This document shows, piece after piece, positions 26,242 to 35,547 of a DNA stretch of 64,000 bases. How positions within the stretch are numbered: the stretch's first letter is position 1; every line of letters begins with the position of its first letter. A program made the translations under genes and the position numbers. Location: contig JARLJF010000020.1 in assembly GCA_031291335.1 (NCBI GenBank), positions 22,103 to 86,102 on the forward strand, written 5' to 3'. The notes beneath the pieces were generated by a model that worked only from the letters and a program-made list of their open reading frames with translations, was not told where the DNA came from and did no database searches. Source of the stretch: Pandoraea sp. (GTDB lineage Bacteria > Pseudomonadota > Gammaproteobacteria > Burkholderiales > Burkholderiaceae).

Positions 26242-26748
26242 ATGCCAAAACGCCAAACGTCCGCCGCCGCAGCAACCGCTGCAAGCGCCGTGACCACCAG
26301 GAAGCCGGGAAAGGGGGAAGCCGCCGATCGCCGGTTGTACTTCCTGCTCACCGTCGGTCAGCGACGTGTTCAGCGATGGATCGATGCGCGCGCCGGAGAT
26401 AGCGCGAGCGTGAGCGCTGCGCAGGCCGGCGTGTTGTTCTATCTGCTACACCACGAAGATGCGCTCGTGGGCGAAGTCGGCGCGGCCCTGCAACTCTCGC
26501 CGTCGTCGATGACCGGACTGGCGAATCGTATGGTTACCGCAGGCCTGCTGACCCGTCGTGCCGATGCCGAAGACGGACGCGCCACGCGATTGCGTATCAC
26601 GGCGGCCGGCCACAAGGCGATTGCGCGTGCCCGCGACATCCTCGCGGACCTCAATGCGTTGCTGCACGACGACTTCACCGAAGCGGAGCTGAATATCGTG
26701 GCACGCTGGCTGGGCAATCTACAGAGCCGGTTCCCCGCCGAGACATAA
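26242..26748 (+). CDS. MarR-family transcriptional regulator
   Basis: This is a 168-residue MarR-type repressor. The winged helix spans about residues 70-125 (VGEVGAALQLSPSSMTGLANRMVTAGLLTR, then the wing RRADAEDGRATRLRITAAG). About 28 residues of alanine- and threonine-rich tail precede the domain. It is the second gene after the alpha/beta hydrolase and probably binds the tandem repeats upstream of it. Confidence 0.9.
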   Translation: MPKRQTSAAAATAASAVTTRKPGKGEAADRRLYFLLTVGQRRVQRWIDARAGDSASVSAAQAGVLFYLLHHEDALVGEVGAALQLSPSSMTGLANRMVTAGLLTRRADAEDGRATRLRITAAGHKAIARARDILADLNALLHDDFTEAELNIVARWLGNLQSRFPAET

Positions 26749-26776
26749 TCCGAGCGGGCGCAGCCTCACTGCGTCG

Positions 26777-27211
26777 TCAATGAATCGCCAGCGCGTTGGC
26801 CTGTGCGTTGGCGACACCTGCCGCCACATTCACGCCGATGTTGCCCGACGCCCCCATCAGCGCGCGATCGCCCAGCGACGCGTTCATCGGCCCCGTTGCG
26901 CCGGTCACGGTCGCGGCGTTGCGAATCGTCTGACGGGTATCGATCGTGACGTTGGAAGCACTCGCCAGCACCAACTGGTTCGACTGCGCGTTGAGGGCCC
27001 CTGCGGCGACATTCACGCCGAAGTTGCCGTGCGCGTTACGCAGGGCATCGGCGCCGAGCGTGGCGACCGTGCTGCCGCCAAACACGGCGTCGCCGGTGAT
27101 GGTCTGTCGGGTGGAGAGCTGGACGCCGGTGGCGTCGTCGGAGGTGGCAGCGAAGGCCGGCGCGTGAGCGACGACCAGTGCGAAAGCACTCAGCAAAGCG
27201 AGACGCGTCAT
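26777..27211 (-). CDS. Secreted two-repeat adhesin/amyloid-like protein
   Basis: This 144-residue exported protein has a clean signal peptide (MTRLALLSAFALVVAHAPAFA). The mature part is two tandem repeats. Each starts near RQTI and ends in the shared core GNFGVNVAAGALNAQSNQL or GNIGVNVAAGVANAQANAL. Asn/Gln/Ala/Gly-rich repeats of this sort resemble curlin- or Fap-type surface proteins, but I cannot assign a family. GGGGAAG precedes the ATG at 27211. The gene stands alone; no secretion genes adjoin it. Confidence 0.7.
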   Translation of the reverse strand: MTRLALLSAFALVVAHAPAFAATSDDATGVQLSTRQTITGDAVFGGSTVATLGADALRNAHGNFGVNVAAGALNAQSNQLVLASASNVTIDTRQTIRNAATVTGATGPMNASLGDRALMGASGNIGVNVAAGVANAQANALAIH

Positions 27212-27468
27212 AGTGATCTTCCCCAGAAGGTCCGTTGGGACGGATATCTGGATATCGGCGCCTGAGGCGCTCGGGTTGAATGATTTTTCATGTGTCGCGT
27301 AGGCGTCGGGCAATTGATGGTTTGCCCCTGCACCGACGCATCGCGTCACCGAAAGCTGCCGTCATTCCCATGACCGCTGCGGCGCGCATTTTCGCACGGC
27401 GACACGCATGTGCGCCGCCGTGCCATGACGTCAGACTTTGATGCCCGAGCACGCCTTGACGCGCGAGA

Positions 27469-28848
27469 TTACGCCGGTTCTCCCGCGCCGTTTGCGAGTC
27501 CCGCCACATTGCCGCGAGATTGTGTTGCAGCTTGCTGTTGCACAGACGCCGATTTCTTGTGGTCGATCAGCAACACGGCAACGACGGCAATCACTGCGGG
27601 AATCGCGATCGCCATAAAGTTTTGCTGCAACGGCAGCGACATGCTCACGAGTATGCCGATCACGATGGGCGCGAGAATCGCACCGCTGCGTCCGACCCCC
27701 GACGCCCAACCGATGCCCGTGCCGCGCGCCGCCATCGGATAGAACTGGCCCGCATAGGCATAGGTCACGATTTGCGTGCCGATGGTCGATGCGCCGGCCA
27801 ATCCCACGAGCACGAACAGCACCGGCGTGGGCACTTTCACACCGAGCAAGGTGATCGACACGGCGGCGAGAGCATACATGCCCACGAGCACGTACTTGAT
27901 GTTGAAGCGATCCGCGAGCCACCCGCCGCCGATAGCGCCGAGCATCGCGCCGAAGTTCAACACCAGCACGAATGTGAGCGCCGAGCCGAGGCTGTAGCCC
28001 GCACTTGCCATGAGCTTCGCGAGCCACGAACTGAGCGCGTACACCATGAACAGGCACATGAAGAACGCGACCCACAGCATGGCGGTGCTAAAGCCGCGAC
28101 CCTCCTGAAACAGACGCGAGAGCGGTGCGGCCTGCTTGCGGTCCGTGGTCGGCAGCGCGAACTGATCGCCCGGTTGCACGGCATAGTCCGGTGCGAGGCG
28201 GGCAAGCACTTGCTTCAGGGCGTCGAGTCGACCGGTACGAATGAGGAACGGCATCGATTCCGGCAGTGCCTTCATCGCGAAGGGCACGAGCAGCGCGGGC
28301 AGACCTGCGGCGAGAAAGACGGACTGCCATCCGTACGACTCGATCAACCCTTTGCCAAGCAGCGCGGCCAGCATGCCCCCGACGGAGTACCCGGAGAACA
28401 TGAGCGTGACGAGCGTGCCACGCAGTCGTCGCGGCGAGTATTCCGTCATCTGTGCGACGACGATCGGCATCACGCCGCCGATCCCGACGCCTGCGAAGAA
28501 GCGCGTGACGGAGAAGCTGATCGGCTCATGTGTGAAGCCGGCCGCGGCGGTGAACAGCGAGAACATCAGCACGCAGATGGCGATGGCTTTGCGCCGGCCG
28601 ATGCTGTCGGCCACCATGCCCATCACGATGGCCCCGAACATCATGCCGAAGAGTGCGGCGCTGACCATGAAGCCGGCGCTGGTGGCGTCTACATTCATCG
28701 CCTTCATGATCGACGGCAGCGCAATGCCCGCGACCGCGAGGTCGTAGCCGTCGAAGATGATGATGAGTGCGCACCAGAGCAGGATGCGGCCGTGATAGCC
28801 GTTGAAGCGCGCCTCGTCGGCCAGATGGTGTACGTCGATATGTCGCAT
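27469..28848 (-). CDS. MFS transporter, aromatic acid:H+ symporter family
   Basis: This is a 459-residue, 12-helix MFS protein of the AAHS family (PcaK, BenK, MhpT type). It carries the family's DGYDLAVAG in helix 1 and the cytoplasmic loop motif GMVADSIGRRKA. GGAGAC precedes the ATG at 28848, so the track's longer start is rejected. It would import an aromatic acid such as a hydroxybenzoate or hydroxyphenylpropionate. No catabolic gene adjoins it, but the pca genes and the MhpA-like monooxygenase lie 7-12 kb away. Confidence 0.88.
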   Translation of the reverse strand: MRHIDVHHLADEARFNGYHGRILLWCALIIIFDGYDLAVAGIALPSIMKAMNVDATSAGFMVSAALFGMMFGAIVMGMVADSIGRRKAIAICVLMFSLFTAAAGFTHEPISFSVTRFFAGVGIGGVMPIVVAQMTEYSPRRLRGTLVTLMFSGYSVGGMLAALLGKGLIESYGWQSVFLAAGLPALLVPFAMKALPESMPFLIRTGRLDALKQVLARLAPDYAVQPGDQFALPTTDRKQAAPLSRLFQEGRGFSTAMLWVAFFMCLFMVYALSSWLAKLMASAGYSLGSALTFVLVLNFGAMLGAIGGGWLADRFNIKYVLVGMYALAAVSITLLGVKVPTPVLFVLVGLAGASTIGTQIVTYAYAGQFYPMAARGTGIGWASGVGRSGAILAPIVIGILVSMSLPLQQNFMAIAIPAVIAVVAVLLIDHKKSASVQQQAATQSRGNVAGLANGAGEPA

Positions 28849-29007
28849 GCGGTGTCTCCATAACGAATCCGCCCTCCGTCGAAACGCGGAGAGTCTTGGG
28901 GATGTCTTGACCGACGCAAGCGGCACCAGGCCGAGCCGCATCGACACGGCCAGTGGCCAATGCCAATGAAGCAAACCACCTCTGCGAACCTCGAAGGGTG
29001 GATATTT

Positions 29008-29109
29008 ATGCAATATTGTGCATGCAGTAAACGCGAATTGATCGCCAACTGCAAGGGTAATTTGCCCGTTTTAGGGTTTTACATGAGAGAACGAGGCACC
29101 TAAGTGCCT
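29008..29109. promoter_or_regulatory. Dyads in the gap upstream of the MFS gene
   Basis: The 354-base gap 28849-29202 has no gene. It holds ATGCA-N6-TGCAT (29008-29023) in an AT-rich stretch 160-175 bases before the MFS start, a possible operator. A small hairpin AGGCAC-CTAA-GTGCCT lies at 29094-29109. A larger stem at 29159-29184 belongs to the opgG 3' end. Confidence 0.35.
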
Positions 29110-29158
29110 GTTTAATTGCGCCGGATGGCGGTGTGGAGGTGTTGCGCAGGCGAGTGAC

Positions 29159-29184
29159 GTGCGGCGGCAGGGGCGCCGCCGCAC
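29159..29184 (-). terminator. Strong hairpin after opgG
   Basis: GTGCGGCGGC-N6-GCCGCCGCAC is a perfect 10-base stem 19 bases past the opgG stop on the minus strand. There is no U-run, so it may be a stabilising 3' hairpin or a Rho-assisted terminator. Confidence 0.45.
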
Positions 29185-29202
29185 ATTCAGGCGAGATGCA
29201 AC

Positions 29203-30837
29203 TTATTGCTTGGCGACCGAGTACGGCGGGAGCTGATAGCTCCAGGTTTCGCTCACGGCCTTGCCGCCGGAGACAAGCGCGGCACGCAGTTCCACGACCT
29301 TGGCCGGGTCCTTGACCATCACGCGCAGGTTCAGGCGCAGGCCCCGCGTAACCGGATTCGGTTGCAGCGTCTGTTCGATGATGGTGGCGTTATCGCTCAC
29401 GCTGACCTGGGGCGTGACCGACCCGGCAGGCAGCGAGGCGAGCGGACCGCCGTCGAAGTCCACGATGAGACCGGTGCTGCCGTCGAAGTGACGAATCAGG
29501 TTGGCTTGCGTGATCTCGCCGGCGGTGCGAAGCGTTTGCTTCACCCATGCCAGATTGCGATCGATGATGCCGCGCTCGTTCATCGTCCAGCGGATCGTGT
29601 AGTCAGCTTGTAGCGCCTGGCCCTTGGGCGGCAACTGATCGGGTGTCCAGAACGCGCCGATGTTGTCGTTGGTCTCGTCCGGCGACGGAATCTCCACCAG
29701 TTCGACATGACCCTTGCCCCAATCGCCCTGCGGCTCGATCCAGGCACTCGGGCGCAGATCGTAGCGATCCTTCAGATCTTCGTATTGAGCGAAATCGCGT
29801 CCGCGCTGGAGCAGACCGAAGCCGCGCGGATTCGTCACCTGGAACTGGCTGATGGCGAGATTGCGCGGGTTGTTCAGCGGACGCCAGATCCATTCGCCAT
29901 TGCCTGCGTGAATCGCCAGACCGTTTGAGTCGTGCAATGCCGGACGGAAGTTGTACGGATCGCGCTGCTGATTCGGTCCGAACAGGAACATGCTCGTGAG
30001 CGGCGCGATGCCGAGCTTGGTCACCGGACCGCGCATGAACACACGTGCCTGCACCTTCAGCAGCGAATCGTCGCCCGGCGTCAGGTCGAAACGATACGCA
30101 CCGGTCGCGCGCTTCGAGTCGAGCAACGCATAGAAGACCAGATGCGTGTCGCCTGGGTTCGGACGTTCGATCCAGAATTCGCGGAAGGCCGGGAATTCCT
30201 CGGCAATCGGCAGGCCGGTGTCGATGGCGAGGCCGCGCGCCGACAGACCGTAAATCTGTCCCTTGCCGATCACACGGAAGTAGCTCGCCCCCAGCACGCT
30301 CATGATCTCGTCGAGCTTGCCCGGTTCGTTGATCGGGTACAGCACGCGAAAGCCTGCATAGCCGAGGTTATGCGTGGCGCTGCGATCCAGCTTGAGATCG
30401 CCGAAGTCGAAGCGGCTGGTGTCGTACTTGATCTCGTCGATCTTCGCGTTGCTGCCGTTGCCGACGACTTCGTTGATCTTCACCGGCGTGCTGAACTGCA
30501 TGCCCTGATGATAGAAGCCCAGACGGAACGGCGTGGCCTGATCGTTCCATTCGAACGCTTCGCGTCGCGGCTGGATCTTGATGTAGTCGCCGAACTGCAT
30601 GTTCGCGAAGGCCGGCGTGAGATTGCTGACCGGGGCGGCGTAGGGCTTGTCGGCGAGCGCCTTCGCACGGGCGGTGACGTCGTCGAGGGAGAAGGCATGG
30701 GCATGCGCTGCGCCCAACAGGGCGGCACCTGCCACGAGTGCGGGCAAGAACGAGCGTACGCGTCGATGCCAGGACATGGCGGGGGAAAACAAAACCACGA
30801 ATCTCTCCAGAAGTTGGGGGGACGTTGCAATTCTCAT
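29203..30837 (-). CDS. opgG: Periplasmic glucan protein OpgG/MdoG family
   Basis: This is a 544-residue OpgG/OpgD-family protein. An export signal ([24 protein letters not shown]) sits after about 23 N-terminal residues. A beta-sandwich domain rich in conserved aromatic and acidic residues follows ([36 protein letters not shown]). AAGGAA precedes the ATG. Family members act on the osmoregulated periplasmic beta-1,2-glucan backbone, and E. coli OpgD is a beta-1,2-glucanase. The glucosyltransferase partner OpgH is absent here. A GH3 beta-glucosidase is divergent instead, which suggests glucan trimming or degradation rather than synthesis. Confidence 0.88.
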   Translation of the reverse strand: MRIATSPQLLERFVVLFSPAMSWHRRVRSFLPALVAGAALLGAAHAHAFSLDDVTARAKALADKPYAAPVSNLTPAFANMQFGDYIKIQPRREAFEWNDQATPFRLGFYHQGMQFSTPVKINEVVGNGSNAKIDEIKYDTSRFDFGDLKLDRSATHNLGYAGFRVLYPINEPGKLDEIMSVLGASYFRVIGKGQIYGLSARGLAIDTGLPIAEEFPAFREFWIERPNPGDTHLVFYALLDSKRATGAYRFDLTPGDDSLLKVQARVFMRGPVTKLGIAPLTSMFLFGPNQQRDPYNFRPALHDSNGLAIHAGNGEWIWRPLNNPRNLAISQFQVTNPRGFGLLQRGRDFAQYEDLKDRYDLRPSAWIEPQGDWGKGHVELVEIPSPDETNDNIGAFWTPDQLPPKGQALQADYTIRWTMNERGIIDRNLAWVKQTLRTAGEITQANLIRHFDGSTGLIVDFDGGPLASLPAGSVTPQVSVSDNATIIEQTLQPNPVTRGLRLNLRVMVKDPAKVVELRAALVSGGKAVSETWSYQLPPYSVAKQ

Positions 30838-31079
30838 ACGCGTTCCTTGCGAATTTCATGAGCGTCTGGCGAGCCTCTCATGAGGCGAGGATCTACGCGA
30901 AAAACAGGCCGAAATCGCTTGCAAGATACCAATTGTGGCAAAGTATCGCACTTCGTACTTCGCCGTTACCCATCCGGGCAGTGTCAGCGGATCGGGTAAT
31001 TCCAGTTGAGACGACGGGGGCGCTGCCGCATGCCATCGGATCGGCGTTCGCCCGTCGCGCCACATTGGATCGCTATCAG

Positions 31080-33416
31080 ATGAGAATGTTCTCCGCACTG
31101 GCGCTCGCGGCCAGCCTTGTAGTGGCGCCGGCCTTTGCCGACGCGCCTGCCGGCCTCGGCAACGATGCCCAAGGCAAGACGCCGGTTGCCATGCCGTCCC
31201 CCTCTGCCAAACAGGCGTTCATCGACGATCTCATCGCGCGCATGACGCTCGACGAGAAAATCGGGCAGTTGCGTTTGATCAGCATCGGGTCGGACATGCC
31301 GCAACCCAAGCTCATCAAGGAGATTGCCGCCGGTCGCGTCGGTGGCACGTTCAATTCGGTCACGCGCGAGGACAACCGTCCGTTGCAGGACGCGGCCGTC
31401 AAGCAAAGCCGTCTGAAGATTCCCATCTTCTTCGCGTACGACATCGTGCACGGGCATCGTACCGTGTTCCCGATCAGCCTCGGGCTCGCATCGAGTTGGG
31501 ACATGTCGGTCGTGAAGCAAGCCGCGCGCGTGGCGGCCATTGAAGCGAGCGCCGACGGGCTGGACGCGACCTTCGCCCCAATGGTCGACATCTCGCGCGA
31601 TCCGCGCTGGGGACGCACGTCGGAAGGCTTCGGCGAAGACCCCTATCTGGTCTCGCAGAGCGCGAGGGCCAGCGTACAGGGGTTTCAGGGCACGTCGCCC
31701 GCGAACCCCGATAGTCTGATGGCGTTCGTGAAGCACTTCGCGTTGTATGGCGCGGTCGAGGGCGGGCGTGATTACAACGTCGTCGATATGAGTCCGATGC
31801 GCATGTATCAGGACTATCTGCCGCCCTATCGCGCCGGCATCGACGCCGGGGCCGGTGGCGTGATGATCGCGCTGAACTCCATCAACGGCACGCCGGCTAC
31901 GTCGAACAAGTGGCTGCTGCGCGATCTGCTGCGTGACGATTGGGGCTTCAAGGGCGTGACCGTGAGCGATCACGGGGCCATTGAAGAATTGATGCGTCAT
32001 GGCGTGGCGAAAGACGGCCGAGAGGCGGCGAAGCTGGCCATCGAGGCGGGCGTCGACATGAGCATGGCCGACGTGCAGTACCTCAAGCAGTTGCCCGATC
32101 TTGTGAAGTCCGGCGACGTGCCGATGCGCGACATCGACAGCGCGGTGCGTGAGGTGCTTGGTGCGAAATACGACATGGGCCTGTTTGCCGACCCGTATCG
32201 TCGCATCGGCAGCGCTGCGCAGGACCCGAAAGACGTGAATGCCGAAAGCCGTCTGCATCGTGACGCCGCTCGCGACGCCGCCCGCAAGTCCCTTGTTCTG
32301 CTGGAGAACCAGCACGACACGCTGCCGCTGCGTAAGGCGGGCAAGGTCGCCGTGATCGGGCCGCTCGCCGACGCAAATATCGACGTCATGGGCAGCTGGT
32401 CGGCGGCGGGCAAGGCGACGCAAGCCGTCACGCTGCTGCAAGGCGTGCGCGATGCGCTCGGCACGCAAGGACAGGTGAGTTATGCGCGTGGGGCGAACAT
32501 TACCGACGACCCGCGCGTAGTCGAGTATCTCAACTTCCTCGATTGGGACAATCCGGAAGTCGTGCAGGACAAGCGCACGCCGCAGCAGATGATCGACGAA
32601 GCCGTGCAAGTCGCGCGCGGCGCCGACACCCTGATCGTGGCGGTGGGTGAATCGCGCGGCATGTCGCACGAGGCGTCGAGCCGCACGAGCCTGTCGCTGC
32701 CGGGCAGCCAACTGGCGCTGTTGCAGGCACTCAAGGCAACGGGCAAGCCGCTGGTCGTGGTGCTGATGAATGGCCGTCCGCTCGATCTGAACTGGCCGAA
32801 GGCCAACGCCGACGCCATGCTCGAGACGTGGTACGCGGGCACTGAAGGAGGGCACGCGATTGCAGATGTGCTGTTCGGCGATTACAACCCGTCGGGCAAG
32901 CTGCCGATCTCGTTCCCGCGCTCGATCGGCCAGATTCCGACCTACTACAACCAGTTGCGCATCGGTCGCCCCTTCACGCCGGGCAAGCCTGCCAACTACA
33001 CATCGCAGTATTTCGAAGAGGACTCCGGCCCGTTGTATGCCTTCGGTTACGGCCTGAGCTACACGTCGTTCGAGGTGTCGAAGGTGAAGCTCTCGGACAA
33101 GACGCTGGCGCGCGGCGGCAAGCTCGATGCGAGCGTGACGGTGCGCAACACCGGCAAGCGCGAAGGCGAGACGGTAGTGCAGCTTTATTTGCAGGATGTC
33201 TCGGCGTCGATCGTACGTCCTGTCAAGGAACTGAAGGGCTTCGAGAAGGTGAATCTCAAGCCGGGCGAATCGCGCACCGTGCACTTCGCCATCGATGAAA
33301 GCTTGCTGAAGTTCTACAACGCAAAGCTGCAATACGTGGCGGAATCGGGCGACTTCAACGTGCAGATCGGACTCGATTCGCAGCACGTCGAACAGGCGTC
33401 GTTCACGCTGCAATAA
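31080..33416 (+). CDS. bglX: Periplasmic beta-glucosidase, GH3 family
   Basis: This is a 778-residue GH3 enzyme of the BglX type. It has a signal peptide (MRMFSALALAASLVVAPAFA), an N-terminal TIM barrel with the nucleophile aspartate in KGVTVSDHGAIEEL, the alpha/beta sandwich domain (IGPLADANIDVMGSWS), and a C-terminal fibronectin-III-like domain (VTVRNTGKREGETVVQLYLQD). The start MRMFS at 31080 (or 31086) replaces the track start, which runs 114 residues back into opgG. It would release glucose from periplasmic beta-glucosides or glucan fragments. It is divergent from opgG across 242 bases. Confidence 0.93.
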   Translation: MRMFSALALAASLVVAPAFADAPAGLGNDAQGKTPVAMPSPSAKQAFIDDLIARMTLDEKIGQLRLISIGSDMPQPKLIKEIAAGRVGGTFNSVTREDNRPLQDAAVKQSRLKIPIFFAYDIVHGHRTVFPISLGLASSWDMSVVKQAARVAAIEASADGLDATFAPMVDISRDPRWGRTSEGFGEDPYLVSQSARASVQGFQGTSPANPDSLMAFVKHFALYGAVEGGRDYNVVDMSPMRMYQDYLPPYRAGIDAGAGGVMIALNSINGTPATSNKWLLRDLLRDDWGFKGVTVSDHGAIEELMRHGVAKDGREAAKLAIEAGVDMSMADVQYLKQLPDLVKSGDVPMRDIDSAVREVLGAKYDMGLFADPYRRIGSAAQDPKDVNAESRLHRDAARDAARKSLVLLENQHDTLPLRKAGKVAVIGPLADANIDVMGSWSAAGKATQAVTLLQGVRDALGTQGQVSYARGANITDDPRVVEYLNFLDWDNPEVVQDKRTPQQMIDEAVQVARGADTLIVAVGESRGMSHEASSRTSLSLPGSQLALLQALKATGKPLVVVLMNGRPLDLNWPKANADAMLETWYAGTEGGHAIADVLFGDYNPSGKLPISFPRSIGQIPTYYNQLRIGRPFTPGKPANYTSQYFEEDSGPLYAFGYGLSYTSFEVSKVKLSDKTLARGGKLDASVTVRNTGKREGETVVQLYLQDVSASIVRPVKELKGFEKVNLKPGESRTVHFAIDESLLKFYNAKLQYVAESGDFNVQIGLDSQHVEQASFTLQ

Positions 33417-33430
33417 CGCTTCACTTGGCA

Positions 33431-34342
33431 CTACGCCTGCGTCTGGAACTCACCCGCGAGGAATTCCACGCAGGCGCGCACCTTGGCTGACGACGCCACG
33501 CGAGACGGATACACCGCCCAGACATTGGCCGGTTGCGTGACGTCGGGCAGCACCTGTACCAGATCCCCTTGCGCGATGAGCGCACCGACATCCCACATCG
33601 AGCGCAGCACGATGCCCTGTCCGTCGAGCGCCCATTGCACGGCCACTTCGCCGTGATTCGTGGACAGCGGCCCCGTCACCTTGAGCGAGACCGCCTCGCC
33701 GCGCTGTTGCAGCCGCCACATGCCGAACGGGTGATCGCGTTCCTTGATGACGATGCACGCATGCCCGGCCAGATCGCTCAACTGACGCGGTGTGCCGTGC
33801 GTTTCGAGGTAGGCACTCGACGCGCACAACACACGATGATTGTCGGCGAGCTTGCGCGCGATCAGATGCGGGGCGATGTCGTCGCCGATGCGCACATCGA
33901 GGTCATAACCCTCGGCAGCCACGTCGACGATCCGGTCGAACAGGTCCAGTCGCACATTGAGTTGCGGATGCAGCGCGCGTAGCCGCGACATGGCGGGTGC
34001 TACGACATGCCGTCCGAAACCGAAGCTGCTCGAGACCCGCAAGGTGCCGCGCGGCACCTGCCGCGTGCTCGAAACGTCCTCCATCAGATGATTGACGTCG
34101 TCGAGAATCTTCTCCGCCCAGGCGTAGACTCGCTCACCGGCGTCCGTAATCGCTACGCGCCGCGTGGAGCGGTGCAGCAAACGAGTGCCAAGGTCGGCTT
34201 CGAGCATGCCGACGCGTTTGCTCACATACGCGGGGGAGACCCCCAGCGCTTCGGCCGCCGCCGAGAAGCTGGCGCGGCGGGCGACCTGGCAGAACACGCG
34301 CAGATCGTCGAGATTCGGATTGACGGGCAGAGGTTTATTCAC
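33431..34342 (-). CDS. LysR-family regulator, probably of the tartrate dehydrogenase gene
   Basis: This is a 303-residue LysR-type protein of the DmlR/TtdR branch. The helix-turn-helix is at about residues 10-70 (SFSAAAEALGVSPAYVSKRVGMLEADLGTRLLHRSTR), followed by a substrate-binding domain. The best start is the GTG at 34342 (VNKPLPVNPNLDDLRVF); upstream ATG codons give an implausible N-terminus. It is divergent from the tartrate dehydrogenase gene by 95 bases, the usual layout for a LysR activator with its target. It ends 14 bases from bglX, convergently. Confidence 0.88.
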   Translation of the reverse strand: MNKPLPVNPNLDDLRVFCQVARRASFSAAAEALGVSPAYVSKRVGMLEADLGTRLLHRSTRRVAITDAGERVYAWAEKILDDVNHLMEDVSSTRQVPRGTLRVSSSFGFGRHVVAPAMSRLRALHPQLNVRLDLFDRIVDVAAEGYDLDVRIGDDIAPHLIARKLADNHRVLCASSAYLETHGTPRQLSDLAGHACIVIKERDHPFGMWRLQQRGEAVSLKVTGPLSTNHGEVAVQWALDGQGIVLRSMWDVGALIAQGDLVQVLPDVTQPANVWAVYPSRVASSAKVRACVEFLAGEFQTQA

Positions 34343-34437
34343 GATTCGTGGATAGTGGATTAACCGATTGGGGGATTTTATCCGCGTTGGAATGGAATAA
34401 CCTAACGCCATCGTCCAAACACCAGGAGAGACAGACC

Positions 34438-35547
34438 ATGACCGACACGTCCCAACGCCCCCAGCGTCCGTACAAGATCGCCGTGATTCCGGGTGACGGT
34501 ATCGGCAAGGAAGTGATGCCCGAAGGCTTGCGCGTGCTTGACGCCGCCAGCAAACGCTTTGGCATCGCCGTCGACTACCAGCACATCGAATGGGCAAGCT
34601 GCGACTACTACGCCAAGCACGGTCAGATGATGCCGGACGACTGGAAGCAGCAGCTCGATGGTGTCGACGCCATTCTGTTCGGCGCCGTGGGCTGGCCCGA
34701 GACGGTGCCCGATCACATCTCGCTGTGGGGCTCGCTGCTGAAGTTCCGTCGCGAATTCGATCAGTACATCAACCTTCGTCCGGCGCGCTTGTTCGACGGC
34801 GTGCCCTCACCGCTGGCAGGACGTCAGGCGGGCGATATCGACTTCATGATCGTGCGAGAGAACACCGAAGGCGAGTACTCGTCGGTGGGCGGCGTGATGT
34901 TCGAAGGCACGGAGCGCGAGTTTGTCGTGCAGGAGTCGGTCTTCACGCGTCACGGTACGGAGCGCGTGCTGAAGTTCGCGTTCGATCTCGCACAGCAGCG
35001 CCAGCGCAAGCACGTGACGGTGGCGACGAAGAGCAACGGTATTTCGATCTCGATGCCATGGTGGGACAAGCGTGCCGCCGAGACGGCAGCGAAGTATCCG
35101 GACATTACGTGGGACAAGCAGCACATCGACATTCTGTGCGCGCGCTTCGTGCTGAATCCGGATCGTTTCGACGTGGTGGTCGCATCGAATCTGTTCGGCG
35201 ACATTCTGTCGGATCTCGGCCCGGCCTGTACTGGCACGATCGGCATTGCGCCGTCGGGCAACCTGAATCCGGAGGGCAAGTTCCCGTCGCTGTTCGAACC
35301 GGTCCACGGCTCGGCGCCGGACATCGCGGGCAAAAACATTGCCAACCCGATCGGCATGATCTGGACGGCGGCAATGATGCTCGATCACCTCGGCGGTGGC
35401 GAAGGCCGCGCGCGCGAAGCGCACGACACGATCCTCGCGGCGATCACGCAGGTCATCAAGAGCGGTCCGCGCACCGGCGACATGGGTGGGCGCGCGAACA
35501 CGACCGAAGTGGGTCAGGCGATTGCCGCTGTCGTCTCTGCCGGTTGA
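34438..35547 (+). CDS. ttuC: Tartrate dehydrogenase / D-malate dehydrogenase (decarboxylating)
   Basis: This is a 369-residue member of the isopropylmalate/isocitrate dehydrogenase family. It has IAVIPGDGIGKEV at the N-terminus and the metal/NAD signature NLFGDILSDLGPACTGTIGIAPSGN. ENTEGEYSSVGG and EPVHGSAPDIAGKNIANP are typical of the tartrate dehydrogenase/DmlA subgroup, which oxidises tartrate, D-malate and related acids with NAD+ and Mn2+. AGGAGA precedes the ATG at 34438. The divergent LysR supports the assignment over LeuB, which would sit with leuCD. Its 3' end overlaps the next, convergent gene by 34 bases. Confidence 0.9.
   Translation: MTDTSQRPQRPYKIAVIPGDGIGKEVMPEGLRVLDAASKRFGIAVDYQHIEWASCDYYAKHGQMMPDDWKQQLDGVDAILFGAVGWPETVPDHISLWGSLLKFRREFDQYINLRPARLFDGVPSPLAGRQAGDIDFMIVRENTEGEYSSVGGVMFEGTEREFVVQESVFTRHGTERVLKFAFDLAQQRQRKHVTVATKSNGISISMPWWDKRAAETAAKYPDITWDKQHIDILCARFVLNPDRFDVVVASNLFGDILSDLGPACTGTIGIAPSGNLNPEGKFPSLFEPVHGSAPDIAGKNIANPIGMIWTAAMMLDHLGGGEGRAREAHDTILAAITQVIKSGPRTGDMGGRANTTEVGQAIAAVVSAG

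Noticed and set aside
30738-31079. N-terminal 114 residues of the bglX track ORF
   Set aside because: They lie over the opgG start and the divergent promoter region; the signal peptide begins at 31080.
30984-33431. 815-residue minus-strand ORF opposite bglX
   Set aside because: Long only because of GC-rich codon structure; the plus strand is unambiguously a GH3 enzyme.
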